From Flavisphingomonas formosensis (GTDB taxonomy: Bacteria; Pseudomonadota; Alphaproteobacteria; Sphingomonadales; Sphingomonadaceae), in NCBI RefSeq assembly GCF_009755815.1, contig NZ_WRPK01000009.1, forward strand, positions 248,001 through 312,000: a stretch of 64,000 nt of DNA, in the 5' to 3' direction. Under the pieces are notes generated by a model. It searched no databases. It was given only the letters and a program-made list of their open reading frames with translations, and was not told the DNA's origin. The position numbers were made by a program, and so were the translations under genes. Positions 18,092 through 27,344 of this stretch are shown in pieces (position 1 is the stretch's first letter; every line of letters begins with the position of its first letter).

Positions 18092-18859
18092 ATGGAAAAT
18101 AGTCAGGCGATCGAAGCCGCAAATCTCATTGCATCCCTCTATCGCGGCGAAATAACGCTGGAGCGCTTGCCAGAATCCTGTCGGCCAGCGTCCATTGCCG
18201 ATGCCCAGCAAATCCTCAGCGTGCTTCCGAAAAGCCTGGATCGGCCTGTGCAGGGTTACAAATGCTATTTCCCGTTTAAGGCCACACAGCCCAATCTCTT
18301 CGCGCCGATCTTCAACGTGCTTCCAAATGGCACCCCGATCACCCCCGATGTCGCCAATCTTCACCTGATCGAGCCGGAAATACTCTTCCGCGCCGAGCGG
18401 GATTTGCCGCCGCGCGAGGAGCCCTATAGCTATGAGGAAGTCGCAAGCGCTGTCGTAGCCGTCCCGGCGTTCGAGTATCTCGCCACGCGCTTCAGCGCCG
18501 ACTTTGCAAGCCTGCTGGGACAGAAGGATCCGCAGATCTATGCGGACAACACGCTGAGCGGCGGCTTCGTGGTGGGAGACGCCGATCCAAATTGGCGCGC
18601 GCTGGATTTCTTGAAGATGCGGATCGTGACGACCTTCGATGGGAAGATCGTGTCGGATGAGACCGGTGGCCACCCGGTCAAAGATCCGTTCATCCTGATA
18701 TTCGTGGGCGTCAATCTCCTTCGGTCGCTCCAGGGCGTCAAGAAGGGGCAGTTGCTGGCTACCCTCTCGCCCACCGGTCTTCTGACGGCCGAGAAGGGCG
18801 TAGAGATCGTCGCCGAATTCGAAGGCTTCGGCAGGGTCGAAACCTCCTACGCGTTTTAA
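18092..18859 (+). CDS. 2-keto-4-pentenoate hydratase-family protein (set A)
   Basis: 255 residues of the MhpD/HpaH family within the fumarylacetoacetate hydrolase superfamily. These enzymes add water to 2-hydroxypenta-2,4-dienoates or decarboxylate oxalocrotonates using a divalent metal. The metal-binding Glu pair is in LIEPEILFRAERDLP near residue 88, followed by YSYEEVASAVVAVPAFEYLA and ADNTLSGGFVVGD; GHPVKDPFILIFVGVN is the late conserved block. It is clearly paralogous to the product at 40960-41733 (shared PESCRPxS, YADNTLSGGFVVG, LATLSPxxLLTAE). The SDR gene of set A follows after about 20 bases, the same order as in set B. Confidence 0.85.
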   Translation: MENSQAIEAANLIASLYRGEITLERLPESCRPASIADAQQILSVLPKSLDRPVQGYKCYFPFKATQPNLFAPIFNVLPNGTPITPDVANLHLIEPEILFRAERDLPPREEPYSYEEVASAVVAVPAFEYLATRFSADFASLLGQKDPQIYADNTLSGGFVVGDADPNWRALDFLKMRIVTTFDGKIVSDETGGHPVKDPFILIFVGVNLLRSLQGVKKGQLLATLSPTGLLTAEKGVEIVAEFEGFGRVETSYAF

Positions 18860-18880
18860 GAAAGTACCGAGATTGGGGTG

Positions 18881-19708
18881 ATGAGGATGGATTTGCGCGG
18901 CAAGACTGCGATTGTCACCGGCGGCGGCACCGGCATCGGCGAAGCGGTTTCGCTCAAACTCGCTGAGCGTGGCGCCAATGTCGTAGTGAATTATCGCTCG
19001 AGCGCCGCGGAAGCGGAACAGACGACCGCGCGTTGCCAGGCGCTGGGCGTCAAGGCGATCGCAGCAAAAGGCGATGTAGGCGAGGATCAGGATTGCAGGC
19101 GTCTTGCGCAGATGGCGCTCGACTTAGGCGGTTCCATCGACATGCTCGTGAACAATGCCGGTGCGACGAAATTCGCCGCGCATTCCGATCTCGATGCGCT
19201 TTCGGCCGATGACTTTCTGTCCATCTACCGCACCAATCTTGTCGGGGCCTATCAGATGATCCGTGCAGCCCAACCCGCCATGAAGGCGGCCGGGAGGGGG
19301 GCGGTCGTCAACGTGGCGTCGATCGCAGGGCTTTTCGGCGGCGGATCTTCGACGGCCTATTCCTCGTCGAAGGGCGCATTGATCAATCTCACCAAAACCA
19401 TGGCTCGGGCGCTTGCGCCCATCATCCGGGTGAACGTCGTTTGCCCCGGCTTCATCGCAACGCGTTGGTATGAGGACCGGCTCTCGGCGGCGGACTATGA
19501 AGCGCTCCTGCAGCGCATGAGCGACATTCTCCCCCTCGGCCATGCTGGAACTGCGGAAGAAGTGGCGGATGGCATCCTGTTCTTTTGCGCTGAAGGCGCC
19601 AATCTGGTGACCGGCGAGACGTTGATCATGGACAGCGGTGCCCATCTGGAGCTGGCTATGGCGCGCGCCGGCGCGGCCGCCTCAGTCGTCAAACATCCAC
19701 AAGGGTGA
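18881..19708 (+). CDS. SDR-family oxidoreductase (set A)
   Basis: About 275 residues of a classical SDR: TAIVTGGGTGIGEAVSLKLA at the cofactor site, an uncharged NYRSS after the second strand (NADP-type), DMLVNNAGATKFA, VVNVASIAGLFGGGSSTAYS carrying Ser, then Tyr/Lys in AYSSSKGALINLTKT. It closely resembles the set-B enzyme at 40136-40939, including the GLFGGG stretch and the LIMDxGAHL ending. The ATG at 18881 is used; a GTG three bases earlier and an ATG at 18887 are in frame. Its last 20 bases overlap the convergent LysR gene. Confidence 0.87.
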   Translation: MRMDLRGKTAIVTGGGTGIGEAVSLKLAERGANVVVNYRSSAAEAEQTTARCQALGVKAIAAKGDVGEDQDCRRLAQMALDLGGSIDMLVNNAGATKFAAHSDLDALSADDFLSIYRTNLVGAYQMIRAAQPAMKAAGRGAVVNVASIAGLFGGGSSTAYSSSKGALINLTKTMARALAPIIRVNVVCPGFIATRWYEDRLSAADYEALLQRMSDILPLGHAGTAEEVADGILFFCAEGANLVTGETLIMDSGAHLELAMARAGAAASVVKHPQG

Positions 19709-20603
19709 CCGCCGGCCATTCGCCGGAGGCGACCTTCGGTTTGATGACCTCGCGTAGCAGATTGTCGAAAACATCGATCGCAGCGGTCCGGGGCCGGGTC
19801 TTGAGCCGCCCGAACGTCCAGACGGTGGTCAGCCCCTCGATGCGTACAGCCTGAACATTATGCCCCCGAAGGGTCAACGCGCAGCCGGGCATCACGACAT
19901 ATCCTTGACCCGCCTCGACGAGATCCAGCAGCATCGATGAGCTCGTCTGGATCACCGTATTGACCGCAAGTCCATGTCGCGAGAGCTTCTGGCTCATGCG
20001 CTTCAGGCTTACAGTGGCGTTATGCTGCCTAATGATGGGGCGGTGGGCCAGTTCCGTCATCGGCACATGATCGAGATCCTTGAGATCGGACTCCCTGGGG
20101 CCAAGAAGGAACTGATTGTCGTTGGCGAGAACGCGGGTTTCGATCTCTGCGTCGTCCTCCAGCATCGTAAGGACAGCGGCGTCGATATAATGGGATTTCA
20201 GCATCCCCTCCAGGGTCTCGCTGGAATCGATGATGCAGCGCACGCGCACCGCAGGATGCAGTTCCCTGAAGCGCGATAGCACCTCAACCGCGATTTGCGA
20301 GAAGGCATAGGGCAGGCCCACCGACAGCTCGCCTTGCGGCTCTGTCTCCCTGGCCGCGAGCTCGTCCGCGAGGTCCTCGATCTGGGCGATCAGGATTCCG
20401 GCCCTCTCGATCACCAGCCGCCCAGCTTCGGTCAGCTGGACCCCCCGCCCATGGCGCATCAGCAGCTTTGCCTGAAGCTCGTCCTCGAGCAATGCGATAT
20501 GCCGCGTGAGCGCAGGCTGGGTGAGGTGAAGATCGGCGGCCGCGCGCGTGACATTGCCATATTCGGCGACCTTCATGAAATACCGCAGGCTACGAATGTT
20601 CAC
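19689..20603 (-). CDS. LysR-family transcriptional regulator (set A)
   Basis: 304 residues with the N-terminal helix-turn-helix MNIRSLRYFMKVAEYGNVTR and LHLTQPALTRHIALLEDELQ, then a linker and a periplasmic-binding-type effector domain starting ELSVGLPYAFSQIAVEVL. It is paralogous to the regulator at 29689-30612, which shares RYFxKxAExGxxTRAA and the LMRHGRGVxLTE stretch. It is divergent from the crotonase gene at 20888, the usual arrangement for a LysR activator and its target. Two CTTATGGC half-sites lie in the shared region (20668-20674 and 20795-20802). Confidence 0.92.
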   Translation of the reverse strand: MNIRSLRYFMKVAEYGNVTRAAADLHLTQPALTRHIALLEDELQAKLLMRHGRGVQLTEAGRLVIERAGILIAQIEDLADELAARETEPQGELSVGLPYAFSQIAVEVLSRFRELHPAVRVRCIIDSSETLEGMLKSHYIDAAVLTMLEDDAEIETRVLANDNQFLLGPRESDLKDLDHVPMTELAHRPIIRQHNATVSLKRMSQKLSRHGLAVNTVIQTSSSMLLDLVEAGQGYVVMPGCALTLRGHNVQAVRIEGLTTVWTFGRLKTRPRTAAIDVFDNLLREVIKPKVASGEWPAVTLVDV

Positions 20604-20664
20604 GGTGCGTCCTCTCCTTTGGACGTTGATAGCGCAGCCGGTATAAAGGAAAAACGCCTTTCTT

Positions 20665-20806
20665 GCCTTATGGCTCTCCCGCGACCGATCGAGGCGGCTT
20701 CCATCGACCCCGCCTCTATCGTGCGGCGAGCGAAACTCCCGGAATTCTGGCCGGTTAACCGCGGAGCGAAAGCCTCCTGGGGTCTCTGACCGGTCTTATG
20801 GCATGG
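20665..20806. promoter_or_regulatory. Divergent regulatory region with repeated TTATGGC half-sites
   Basis: The 284-base divergent region between the LysR gene and the crotonase gene contains GCCTTATGGC at 20665-20674 and TCTTATGGC at 20794-20802. The inverse, GCCATAAG, also appears at 36421 and as GCCATAAC at 30658 near set-B genes. A GGAAAAACG spacer between AAAGG and CCTTT arms (about 20646-20662) adds a further short inverted repeat. Binding by the LysR protein is an inference. Confidence 0.35.
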
Positions 20807-20887
20807 CTTCGATCACGAATTTTGAGGTGGTTGATGCGTTCCGATGGCCATAGCCTCGGTGCAGCTAGTCGTAAGTGCGGAGAGAGA

Positions 20888-21739
20888 ATGGCCATGGCCG
20901 AAGCGTCGTCGGAACACGAATATATCCTCATCGATCAGCCGGCGCCGTTCGTTCAGCGGATCACGCTCAACAAGCCGGAAAAGCGCAACGCGATGAGCAA
21001 CGATCTTAGGATCGAGCTCTTTCGGGCGCTGGAAGCGGCGGACGTCGATGAGGACGTTCGCGTCATCATCATTCGCGGCGCCGGCAAATGCTTCTCGTCG
21101 GGCTATGATCTCTCGTTCAAGCGTGACCGCTGGCCCTACCATACCGCACGAGGCATCGGCCTCTGGTCGCGGCATGTGGTCGAGGGCTGCTTTCGCATCT
21201 GGGATTTGGCCACGCCGGTCATCGCTCAAGTGCACGGCTATTGCCTCGCGGGCGGTACGGAGCTCGCCTCGTCCTGCGACCTGGTCTATGTCGCCGACGA
21301 CGCGCAGATCGGTTATCCCCCGGTGCGGATGATGAGCCCTCCTGACAACCAGGTCTTCCCCTGGCTGATGGGTATGCGCCGCGCCATGGAGATGATGCTC
21401 ACCGGTGATTATCTGACCGGCACGGAGGCCGTCGAGGCAGGCTTTGCTAATCGCGCCTTTCCGTTGGAGGCGCTGGAAGCCGAGGTTTTGGCTATGGCCG
21501 AGCGACTGACGAAGGTGCCGCCTGCGCTGCAGCAGATGAACAAGCGCGCGGTGCACCGGCAAATGGAGATCATGGGCATCCGAGCCGGCGTCCGCGCGGG
21601 CGCCGAGATTCAGGCGCAGGCGATCTTCATTCCCGAAGTGAAGGAATATTACGACTCGCTGCGCAAGAACATCACCGGCGCCCTCGATGCGCGCGACGGC
21701 AAGTTCGGCGACTATCGAACCGCCGAGAAGTCTGAATAG
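20888..21739 (+). CDS. Enoyl-CoA hydratase/isomerase-family protein (set A)
   Basis: 283 residues from the ATG at 20888, preceded by GCGGAGAGAG; an ATG at 20894 is also in frame. Crotonase motifs: ITLNKPEKRNAMSNDLR, the first oxyanion-hole strand IIIRGAGKCFSSGYDLS, and HGYCLAGGTELASSCDLVYV with the catalytic Glu in TELA. The second Glu of canonical hydratases (PE in QFGQPE) is replaced: the sequence reads QIGYPPVRMMSPPDNQ. The protein may therefore be an isomerase, hydrolase or lyase rather than a hydratase. The paralogue at 39166-40026 shares this change. Confidence 0.87.
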   Translation: MAMAEASSEHEYILIDQPAPFVQRITLNKPEKRNAMSNDLRIELFRALEAADVDEDVRVIIIRGAGKCFSSGYDLSFKRDRWPYHTARGIGLWSRHVVEGCFRIWDLATPVIAQVHGYCLAGGTELASSCDLVYVADDAQIGYPPVRMMSPPDNQVFPWLMGMRRAMEMMLTGDYLTGTEAVEAGFANRAFPLEALEAEVLAMAERLTKVPPALQQMNKRAVHRQMEIMGIRAGVRAGAEIQAQAIFIPEVKEYYDSLRKNITGALDARDGKFGDYRTAEKSE

Positions 21740-21791
21740 GGCGCGCAATCGCCGTCTACGGGTGCAACGACCGACAGTTCGGGAGCAGAGG

Positions 21792-22355
21792 ATGGTCCGG
21801 GTTCCGCTTGTGGACATCGAGTCGCTGGAGGGGCCGGTGGGCGATGCGCTCAGATCCCGTCCAGGAAAACTCAACATCGTGGGCATGATGGCCCATGCGC
21901 AGGGCTGCGTCGTCGAACAGCTCCAGCTTGGGCGGTCGGTCAACAGCCAACAGGATTTGGACGCGCTGTCGCGGGAGCTGCTCGTCCTTCTCGCCGCACA
22001 TCTTGATGGCGGCGAATATGTATGGCGGCAGCATGTACCGATTGCGGAGCGGCACGGCGCAACCAAGGCGAAGATCGACGCCCTTGGGAAAGGCGATATC
22101 GCGTCCAAGGCGTTCAGCGCGGATGAGCGGGCCCTGCTCGCCTATGGTGCCCAGGTCATCCGTGGCGGGCAGGTCGATGATATCACGTTCAGGGCGGCGG
22201 CGCGGCGCTACTCTCATCGGGAGCTCGTCGAAGCGATCCTTGCCATCGGATACTATATGACGATGAACCGCCTCACTGCGGCGACGTGTACTCCGCTCGA
22301 AGTATCGCAAGTCGCGCCATCTGCCGCCTCAACGGTCGGAGCCCCAACGCAATAA
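21792..22355 (+). CDS. Carboxymuconolactone decarboxylase-family protein (set A)
   Basis: 187 residues starting at the ATG 21792, preceded by GGGAG; longer in-frame starts upstream lack a site. The protein belongs to the all-helical CMD/AhpD superfamily: LSRELLVLLAAHLDGGEYVWRQH near residue 60 and HRELVEAILAIGYYMTMNRL near 140. The CxxC of peroxidase-type AhpD proteins is absent and the E-x-x-W-x-x-H pattern is present, pointing to the decarboxylase-like or uncharacterised branch. It follows the crotonase gene by 52 bases. The paralogue is at 38566-39135. Confidence 0.82.
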   Translation: MVRVPLVDIESLEGPVGDALRSRPGKLNIVGMMAHAQGCVVEQLQLGRSVNSQQDLDALSRELLVLLAAHLDGGEYVWRQHVPIAERHGATKAKIDALGKGDIASKAFSADERALLAYGAQVIRGGQVDDITFRAAARRYSHRELVEAILAIGYYMTMNRLTAATCTPLEVSQVAPSAASTVGAPTQ

Positions 22356-22442
22356 GCATGTGGGAAAGCCACTATCCCGCCGGAGACGCCGCCGCTGGTT
22401 CCAGTGCCGTCGCTAAAGGCGACGAAAACGAGAGAAGCTCAA

Positions 22443-23909
22443 ATGTTGATGCCAATGGGGGATATTCCCGAATTTCACGCAAATCGCCTCGGCGACACCC
22501 GCATTGCCGTCATTCACGATGATGACCAACTGACCTGGGGAGACCTTGCCCGGCGCGTCAACCGGCGCGCGAATGCGCTACGGGCGCGAGGTGTGGGCAA
22601 GGATGACGTGATCACTATCAGCCTGCCCAATTGCAATGCGCTTTACGAACTCGCCTTTGCCTGTTGGAAAGTGGGAGCTACGCCGTCGCTATTGTCCTAC
22701 CGCCTGCCCATCACCGAATTCACTGCCGTTCTCGAACTCGCGAGGCCAAAGCTCGTCTTCGCTTCCGACCCGGCCATTCTTGAATCAATTCCATCGCTGC
22801 CGCCGTGCTTCGGTCTCGATGAAGGCGGTGACACTCGGGTTCCTTCCACCGTAGGCACCTATTGGAAGGCAATGACATCCGGCGGATCAACAGGGCGCCC
22901 CAAGATCATTGTTGATCACCAGCCTGCCGAAATCGATCCATTCGCCCCGCTTCTTAACGTCCCCCAGGACAAAACAGTCCTAAATCCCGGCCCGCTTTAC
23001 CATAATGCGCCCTTTCGCTTCACCGTCGGGGCGCTTCATCGCGGCAACAGCATAGTCAGCATGGCGAAGTTCGATGCCGAGGGCGCTCTTCGCCTGATTG
23101 ATACGCACCGTGTTTCCTGGGCGATGATGGTGCCAACGATGATGAGCCGTATCTGGCGGTTACCAGAAGCGGTGCGCGATCGCTATGACATCTCGTCGCT
23201 GGAGGCGGTATGGCATAGCGCCGCGCCCATGCCCGCTTGGCTCAAGGAAGCCTGGATCGGCTGGATTGGGGCGGACAAAGTCTGGGAAATCTACGGCGGC
23301 ACCGAGCGGCAGGGCAACGCCATCCTGAGCGGCGGCGAGTGGTTGTGTCATCGCGGTTCTGTGGGTCGTGCCTACAATTGCGACATCCGGATCCTCAACG
23401 AAAGCGGCGGCCAGCTACCCGCCGGCGAGATCGGAGAAGTGTTCATGCGCCCGGATGCTGGGCCCGGTAACACCTACCACTATCTGGGAGCAGAGCCCCG
23501 CCGCGCGGCTGATGGTTATGAGACGATCGGCGACTATGGCTGGCTCGACGACGACGGCTATCTGTTCCTGGCCGATCGGCGGACCGACCTCATCATCAGC
23601 GGCGGTGCCAACATCTATCCGGCCGAAGTCGAAAGTGCTCTCATGGAACATCCGGATGTCGACAGTGCCGTAGTGATCGGCATTCCCCATGAGGATATGG
23701 GATCGGTCCCCCATGCCGTCATCAGGCGCAAGGCGGGTGGAACGAACCTCGACGAAGGCTCGCTTCGAACGTTCGTCGAGCAACGCTTGGTACGATCGAA
23801 GACACCGAGATCCTACGAATTCACGGAAGAGGATCTTCGTGACGATGCCGGCAAAGTGCGTCGAAGCGAACTGCGCGATCGGACCCTGAAGCGGCTGGCG
23901 GCATCATGA
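22443..23909 (+). CDS. AMP-forming acyl-CoA ligase (set A)
   Basis: 488 residues from the ATG at 22443, behind GAGAAG; the N-terminus then aligns with the set-B ligase (xxMGDIPxxxAxRLG). It is an adenylate-forming enzyme: P-loop MTSGGSTGRPKIIV near residue 153, IYGGTERQGN near 298, the hinge and ribose motif GYLFLADRRTDLIISGGANIYPAE near 390, and the C-terminal catalytic Lys in DDAGKVRRSEL. It should activate a carboxylic acid to its CoA thioester via an acyl-adenylate. The acid is unknown. It is the close paralogue of the product at 30784-32277. Confidence 0.9.
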   Translation: MLMPMGDIPEFHANRLGDTRIAVIHDDDQLTWGDLARRVNRRANALRARGVGKDDVITISLPNCNALYELAFACWKVGATPSLLSYRLPITEFTAVLELARPKLVFASDPAILESIPSLPPCFGLDEGGDTRVPSTVGTYWKAMTSGGSTGRPKIIVDHQPAEIDPFAPLLNVPQDKTVLNPGPLYHNAPFRFTVGALHRGNSIVSMAKFDAEGALRLIDTHRVSWAMMVPTMMSRIWRLPEAVRDRYDISSLEAVWHSAAPMPAWLKEAWIGWIGADKVWEIYGGTERQGNAILSGGEWLCHRGSVGRAYNCDIRILNESGGQLPAGEIGEVFMRPDAGPGNTYHYLGAEPRRAADGYETIGDYGWLDDDGYLFLADRRTDLIISGGANIYPAEVESALMEHPDVDSAVVIGIPHEDMGSVPHAVIRRKAGGTNLDEGSLRTFVEQRLVRSKTPRSYEFTEEDLRDDAGKVRRSELRDRTLKRLAAS

Positions 23910-24343
23910 GGCATCACTCTTCGCGGGATGGGTTGTCCAAGCCAAGCTGCCGCAAAGCAATTCAGGTGCAAAGGTTGGCTATCGTCCACCCATTGTCCGA
24001 CGCGTCTCTTCCAATGCCGATCGCCCGGCTCAAGGTGGATGGCGGAACACTCTCAATGAGACATTCCCACCCGATCTTGCCGGTGCGAGGCCTATGCTCG
24101 GGGCACCGGTATCGCTTCCATAATGAAAAGCACGATGGTTCTGATGGAGGCATCGTCATAGTGTCCAACTCCAGAGCAGAATGTCCAGACTCTCAAGGTC
24201 CAGGACGTCCAGATGAGGAGCTGAGATGCGAGAGCGTTACCCAAAAGAGATCTTCGGACTTCCCTTGCTAAATAAGCCAAAGATCTTCCGAGGGATAACC
24301 CAGGCGCATTTGAAATTCAGATAAAACCAGTTGGAGGGGAAAT
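23910..24343. other. Intergenic region before the TonB receptor gene
   Basis: 434 bases between the set-A ligase and the TonB receptor, both on the plus strand. A frame through it has no family resemblance. Four GTCCA words occur at 24163-24211, with uneven spacing. The region is somewhat less GC-rich near 24240-24340 and probably carries the receptor's promoter; TTGGAGGGG just before 24344 is its ribosome binding site. Confidence 0.5.
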
Positions 24344-26512
24344 ATGAAAGACGCTCGATTTTCTGAGAAGCAGGTGCTGAACAAGCTGCCCGCATCCAGG
24401 CTGATATATGGATTTCTCTTGTGCACGGCTTTGACGCCGGCGTCCGCTTTCGCGCAGCAGGCGTCTTCGAACGATGAGGCACAAGTTCAGGATATCGTCG
24501 TGACCGCGCAGCGGCGCAGCGAAAACCTGCAGAACGTGCCGATCGCGGTGACAGCGATCACCTCCGAGCGAATGGCGACGCAAGGCATCACCGGCACCTT
24601 GGCGCTGACCGCAATCGCGCCGAGCTTGCAGATCAACCAGACCTCCAACTTCGGCAGCATTTACCTGCGCGGTGTAGGTTCGAACCTCGCCGACCCGACG
24701 TCCGAGCCTTCGGTGGCCACCTACATCGACGGGGTCTACATTTCGTCGCCGCAGGGCAATTTCTTTTCCTTCAACAATATCGAACGGATCGAGGTGCTGA
24801 AGGGCCCCCAGGGCACGCTGTTCGGCCGCAACGCGACCGGCGGTGTGATTCAGATCGTGACGCGGGACCCCAGCCACACGCCCTCCGCCGATTTCAGCGT
24901 GGGCTATGGCAACTACAACACAATCAGCGGGTCTTTCTACGGAACTACCGGCCTCACGAAGACCTTGGCGGTTGACTTCGCGGCGATCTACCAGAACCAA
25001 CTGGACGGGTTCGGTCGCAACATCACTCTGAACAAAGATATTTTCCGCAGTGACAATGTCGGCTTCCGCAGCAAATTGCTGTGGACTCCGGCAGATGGAA
25101 CTAAAATCGTTCTGAGCGGCGACTATTCTCGGTCCTACAACAACGACTCTTATCAATATGGGCCAGGTGTCATATCGCCGGCCTATGGTCGCGAGCTGTA
25201 CGCCGGACCATATAATTCTACCGGAAATCTCCTGACGTCCGTCAACACCAAGAGCTGGGGCGGTTCGCTACGCGTCGAGCAGGATCTCGGGAGCGTCAAG
25301 CTGACGTCGATCACGTCGCGCAGGCAACTCCGTTCAAACTTCGTCCTCGACTCCGACCAGGGGCCTCTCACGATTGGCGGGTCGGAGTATTTCAGCTACG
25401 CGCGGAACTGGTCGCAGGAGTTCCAGCTCAGCAATCAGAACAAGGGCAATTTCGACTGGGTGGTCGGTCTCTATTATTTCGACAACGCAGGCGGATATCG
25501 GCCCTGGCACTCGATTGGCGGTGGTTTCTTCTGGAATGCCGAGCAGACGACCAAGGCATGGGCGGGGTATGGCCAGGCAACCCTGAGACTGGACTCCGGC
25601 ACCTCTATCACCGGCGGGTTGCGCTGGACGACGGAAGACCAGGCAATGAGGTCGATAAACCTCACGACGCCGGCAAACGCGGCAAGCTTCTCGACAAATC
25701 ACAAGAAGCTGACCTGGCGGATCGCGATTGACCAGAAGCTGACCGACGGCGTGATGGTCTACGCTAGCTATAACCGGGGATTCAAAAGCGGCGGCTACAA
25801 TCTTCTCGACACTGCATCACTCAACAAGGTGCCGGCGCTCCAGAATATTCCAAGCTACAACCCTGAGGTCGTCGATGCTTACGAGGTGGGTCTGAAATCC
25901 TACCTATTCGACCGGCGCGTGCGATTTAATCTCGCCGGATTCTACTACAACTATAAAGATATCCAGCTGCAAAAAACCGTTCTTGTTGGTAATCTAATCC
26001 TCAACGCTGCCAACGCCCGCATCAAGGGCGTTGAAGCCGAACTTGAGGCGGCAGTTACGCACGGGTTTACCCTCCGTGCGGGTGCATCTGTGCTCGACAC
26101 GGAATATCGCGACTTCCTGAGCGCGCCAGCCGTGACGATGAACGGCGTAGGGTCAACCATCAATGCGAGCGGCAATGATCTGGTCGCGGCGCCTAAATTC
26201 ACCGGCAACATTGGTGGCGAATATCGCTTTGAATTGGGAGAAAATGCGATCACGGCCTCGGTTAACGCCGTATACAATGATGGCTTTTTCTGGCATCCGG
26301 ACAACCGTTTGCGCCAGCCATCCTACACCTTGCTGAATTCGACCATCACCTGGGATCTCGTCGGAGGCAAGTATCAGGTTCGGGTTTGGGGCAAGAACCT
26401 GACGAACGCTCGATACTTCAGATCCGAAGCCGAGGTGCAGGGTCGTGGAGACTGGACCTTGCAAGCGCCCCCGCGCACGTACGGCATCACGCTTCTGGCG
26501 CATTTGAAGTAA
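24344..26512 (+). CDS. TonB-dependent outer-membrane receptor (set A)
   Basis: 722 residues. A signal peptide is visible: a basic start, the hydrophobic LIYGFLLCTALTPASAFA, and cleavage before QQASS. The TonB box is DIVVTAQRR at about residue 49, followed by a plug domain with YLRGVGSN, VATYIDGVYISSPQ and the signature IEVLKGPQGTLFGRNATGG. The barrel ends in an amphipathic strand, GITLLAHLK. It uses TonB energy to import a scarce or bulky ligand across the outer membrane, presumably the substrate of set A. It is followed after 67 bases by the lactonase-like gene. Confidence 0.93.
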   Translation: MKDARFSEKQVLNKLPASRLIYGFLLCTALTPASAFAQQASSNDEAQVQDIVVTAQRRSENLQNVPIAVTAITSERMATQGITGTLALTAIAPSLQINQTSNFGSIYLRGVGSNLADPTSEPSVATYIDGVYISSPQGNFFSFNNIERIEVLKGPQGTLFGRNATGGVIQIVTRDPSHTPSADFSVGYGNYNTISGSFYGTTGLTKTLAVDFAAIYQNQLDGFGRNITLNKDIFRSDNVGFRSKLLWTPADGTKIVLSGDYSRSYNNDSYQYGPGVISPAYGRELYAGPYNSTGNLLTSVNTKSWGGSLRVEQDLGSVKLTSITSRRQLRSNFVLDSDQGPLTIGGSEYFSYARNWSQEFQLSNQNKGNFDWVVGLYYFDNAGGYRPWHSIGGGFFWNAEQTTKAWAGYGQATLRLDSGTSITGGLRWTTEDQAMRSINLTTPANAASFSTNHKKLTWRIAIDQKLTDGVMVYASYNRGFKSGGYNLLDTASLNKVPALQNIPSYNPEVVDAYEVGLKSYLFDRRVRFNLAGFYYNYKDIQLQKTVLVGNLILNAANARIKGVEAELEAAVTHGFTLRAGASVLDTEYRDFLSAPAVTMNGVGSTINASGNDLVAAPKFTGNIGGEYRFELGENAITASVNAVYNDGFFWHPDNRLRQPSYTLLNSTITWDLVGGKYQVRVWGKNLTNARYFRSEAEVQGRGDWTLQAPPRTYGITLLAHLK

Positions 26513-26579
26513 GCGGTGACGGTCCGGTCGGTAGCGCGTTCTGCGTGTTACCGACCGCCCAAGAGAGGATCGCGAGGCC

Positions 26580-27344
26580 ATGGATCTAAAGGTTTACGTT
26601 CTTGATGGCGGCCGACTGGTAACCGAAGACGCAAGCATCTTCTCCGCCGACGGTAATTACAGAGGTGAGCACTGGGACATGGCCAACCCGTGCTATCTCG
26701 TTGTCCATCCCCTGGGCAGGTTGATGTGGGATTGCGGCTTTGAGGACAGTCTGGCTGACCTACCCTCAGGCTATAACTCCGGGCGATCGATCTGGTCGCT
26801 GCCCAAAAAACTGGCGCAGCAGCTCAGCGAAATGAGCATCGATCCCCAGGATATCGATTACTTTACCCTGTCCCACTCGCATCTCGACCACTCCGGGAAC
26901 GCGAACCTCTTCAGGGGCTCCACCTGGATCGTGGACGAGGCCGAGCGCGACTTCATGTTCCGCGCCGATGCGCGCCAGAGCAAGGAATTCAAGAACTACG
27001 ATGCGCTCGAACGCGCGCAGGTGCGCACATTCACCTCGGATCATGATGTTTTTGGCGATGGCTCGGTCGTCATTCTCCGCACGCCAGGTCATACGCCCGG
27101 CCATGCAGCGCTGCTCGTCAATCTGCCGCAGAGCGGGCCTGTCATCTTTACCGGTGATCTATGGTATACCTGCCGTTGCAGGACCACTCGCAACATCCCA
27201 TCCAACAACACGGATCGCCGGCAGACCTTCGAATCCATGGCACGGATTGAGGATCTGGCGCGCGAGCTGGGCGCTCGCATCATCATCCAGCATGAACGTG
27301 CCGACTGGGAGTCCATGCCGCGCTATCCCGAGTATCTCCGGTAA
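26580..27344 (+). CDS. N-acyl homoserine lactonase-family metallo-hydrolase
   Basis: 254 residues of the metallo-beta-lactamase fold, closest in layout to AiiA-type lactonases. The metal motif is [12 protein letters not shown] near residue 96, with [13 protein letters not shown] near 165, TGDLWYT near 190 and a late His in IIQHERADW. The region before the motif ([20 protein letters not shown]) matches lactonase N-termini. In this catabolic setting it more probably opens a lactone intermediate than degrades a signal molecule. Its stop codon overlaps the start of the alpha/beta hydrolase gene (TAATG), so the two are co-translated. Confidence 0.85.
   Translation: MDLKVYVLDGGRLVTEDASIFSADGNYRGEHWDMANPCYLVVHPLGRLMWDCGFEDSLADLPSGYNSGRSIWSLPKKLAQQLSEMSIDPQDIDYFTLSHSHLDHSGNANLFRGSTWIVDEAERDFMFRADARQSKEFKNYDALERAQVRTFTSDHDVFGDGSVVILRTPGHTPGHAALLVNLPQSGPVIFTGDLWYTCRCRTTRNIPSNNTDRRQTFESMARIEDLARELGARIIIQHERADWESMPRYPEYLR

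Noticed and set aside
24163-24211. Four GTCCA words as a possible direct-repeat operator
   Set aside because: The spacings are uneven (20, 15 and 9 bases) and a 5-base word four times is weak evidence.
23906-24271. 121-codon open frame before the TonB receptor gene
   Set aside because: It overlaps the ligase end, has no clear ribosome binding site and resembles no family.
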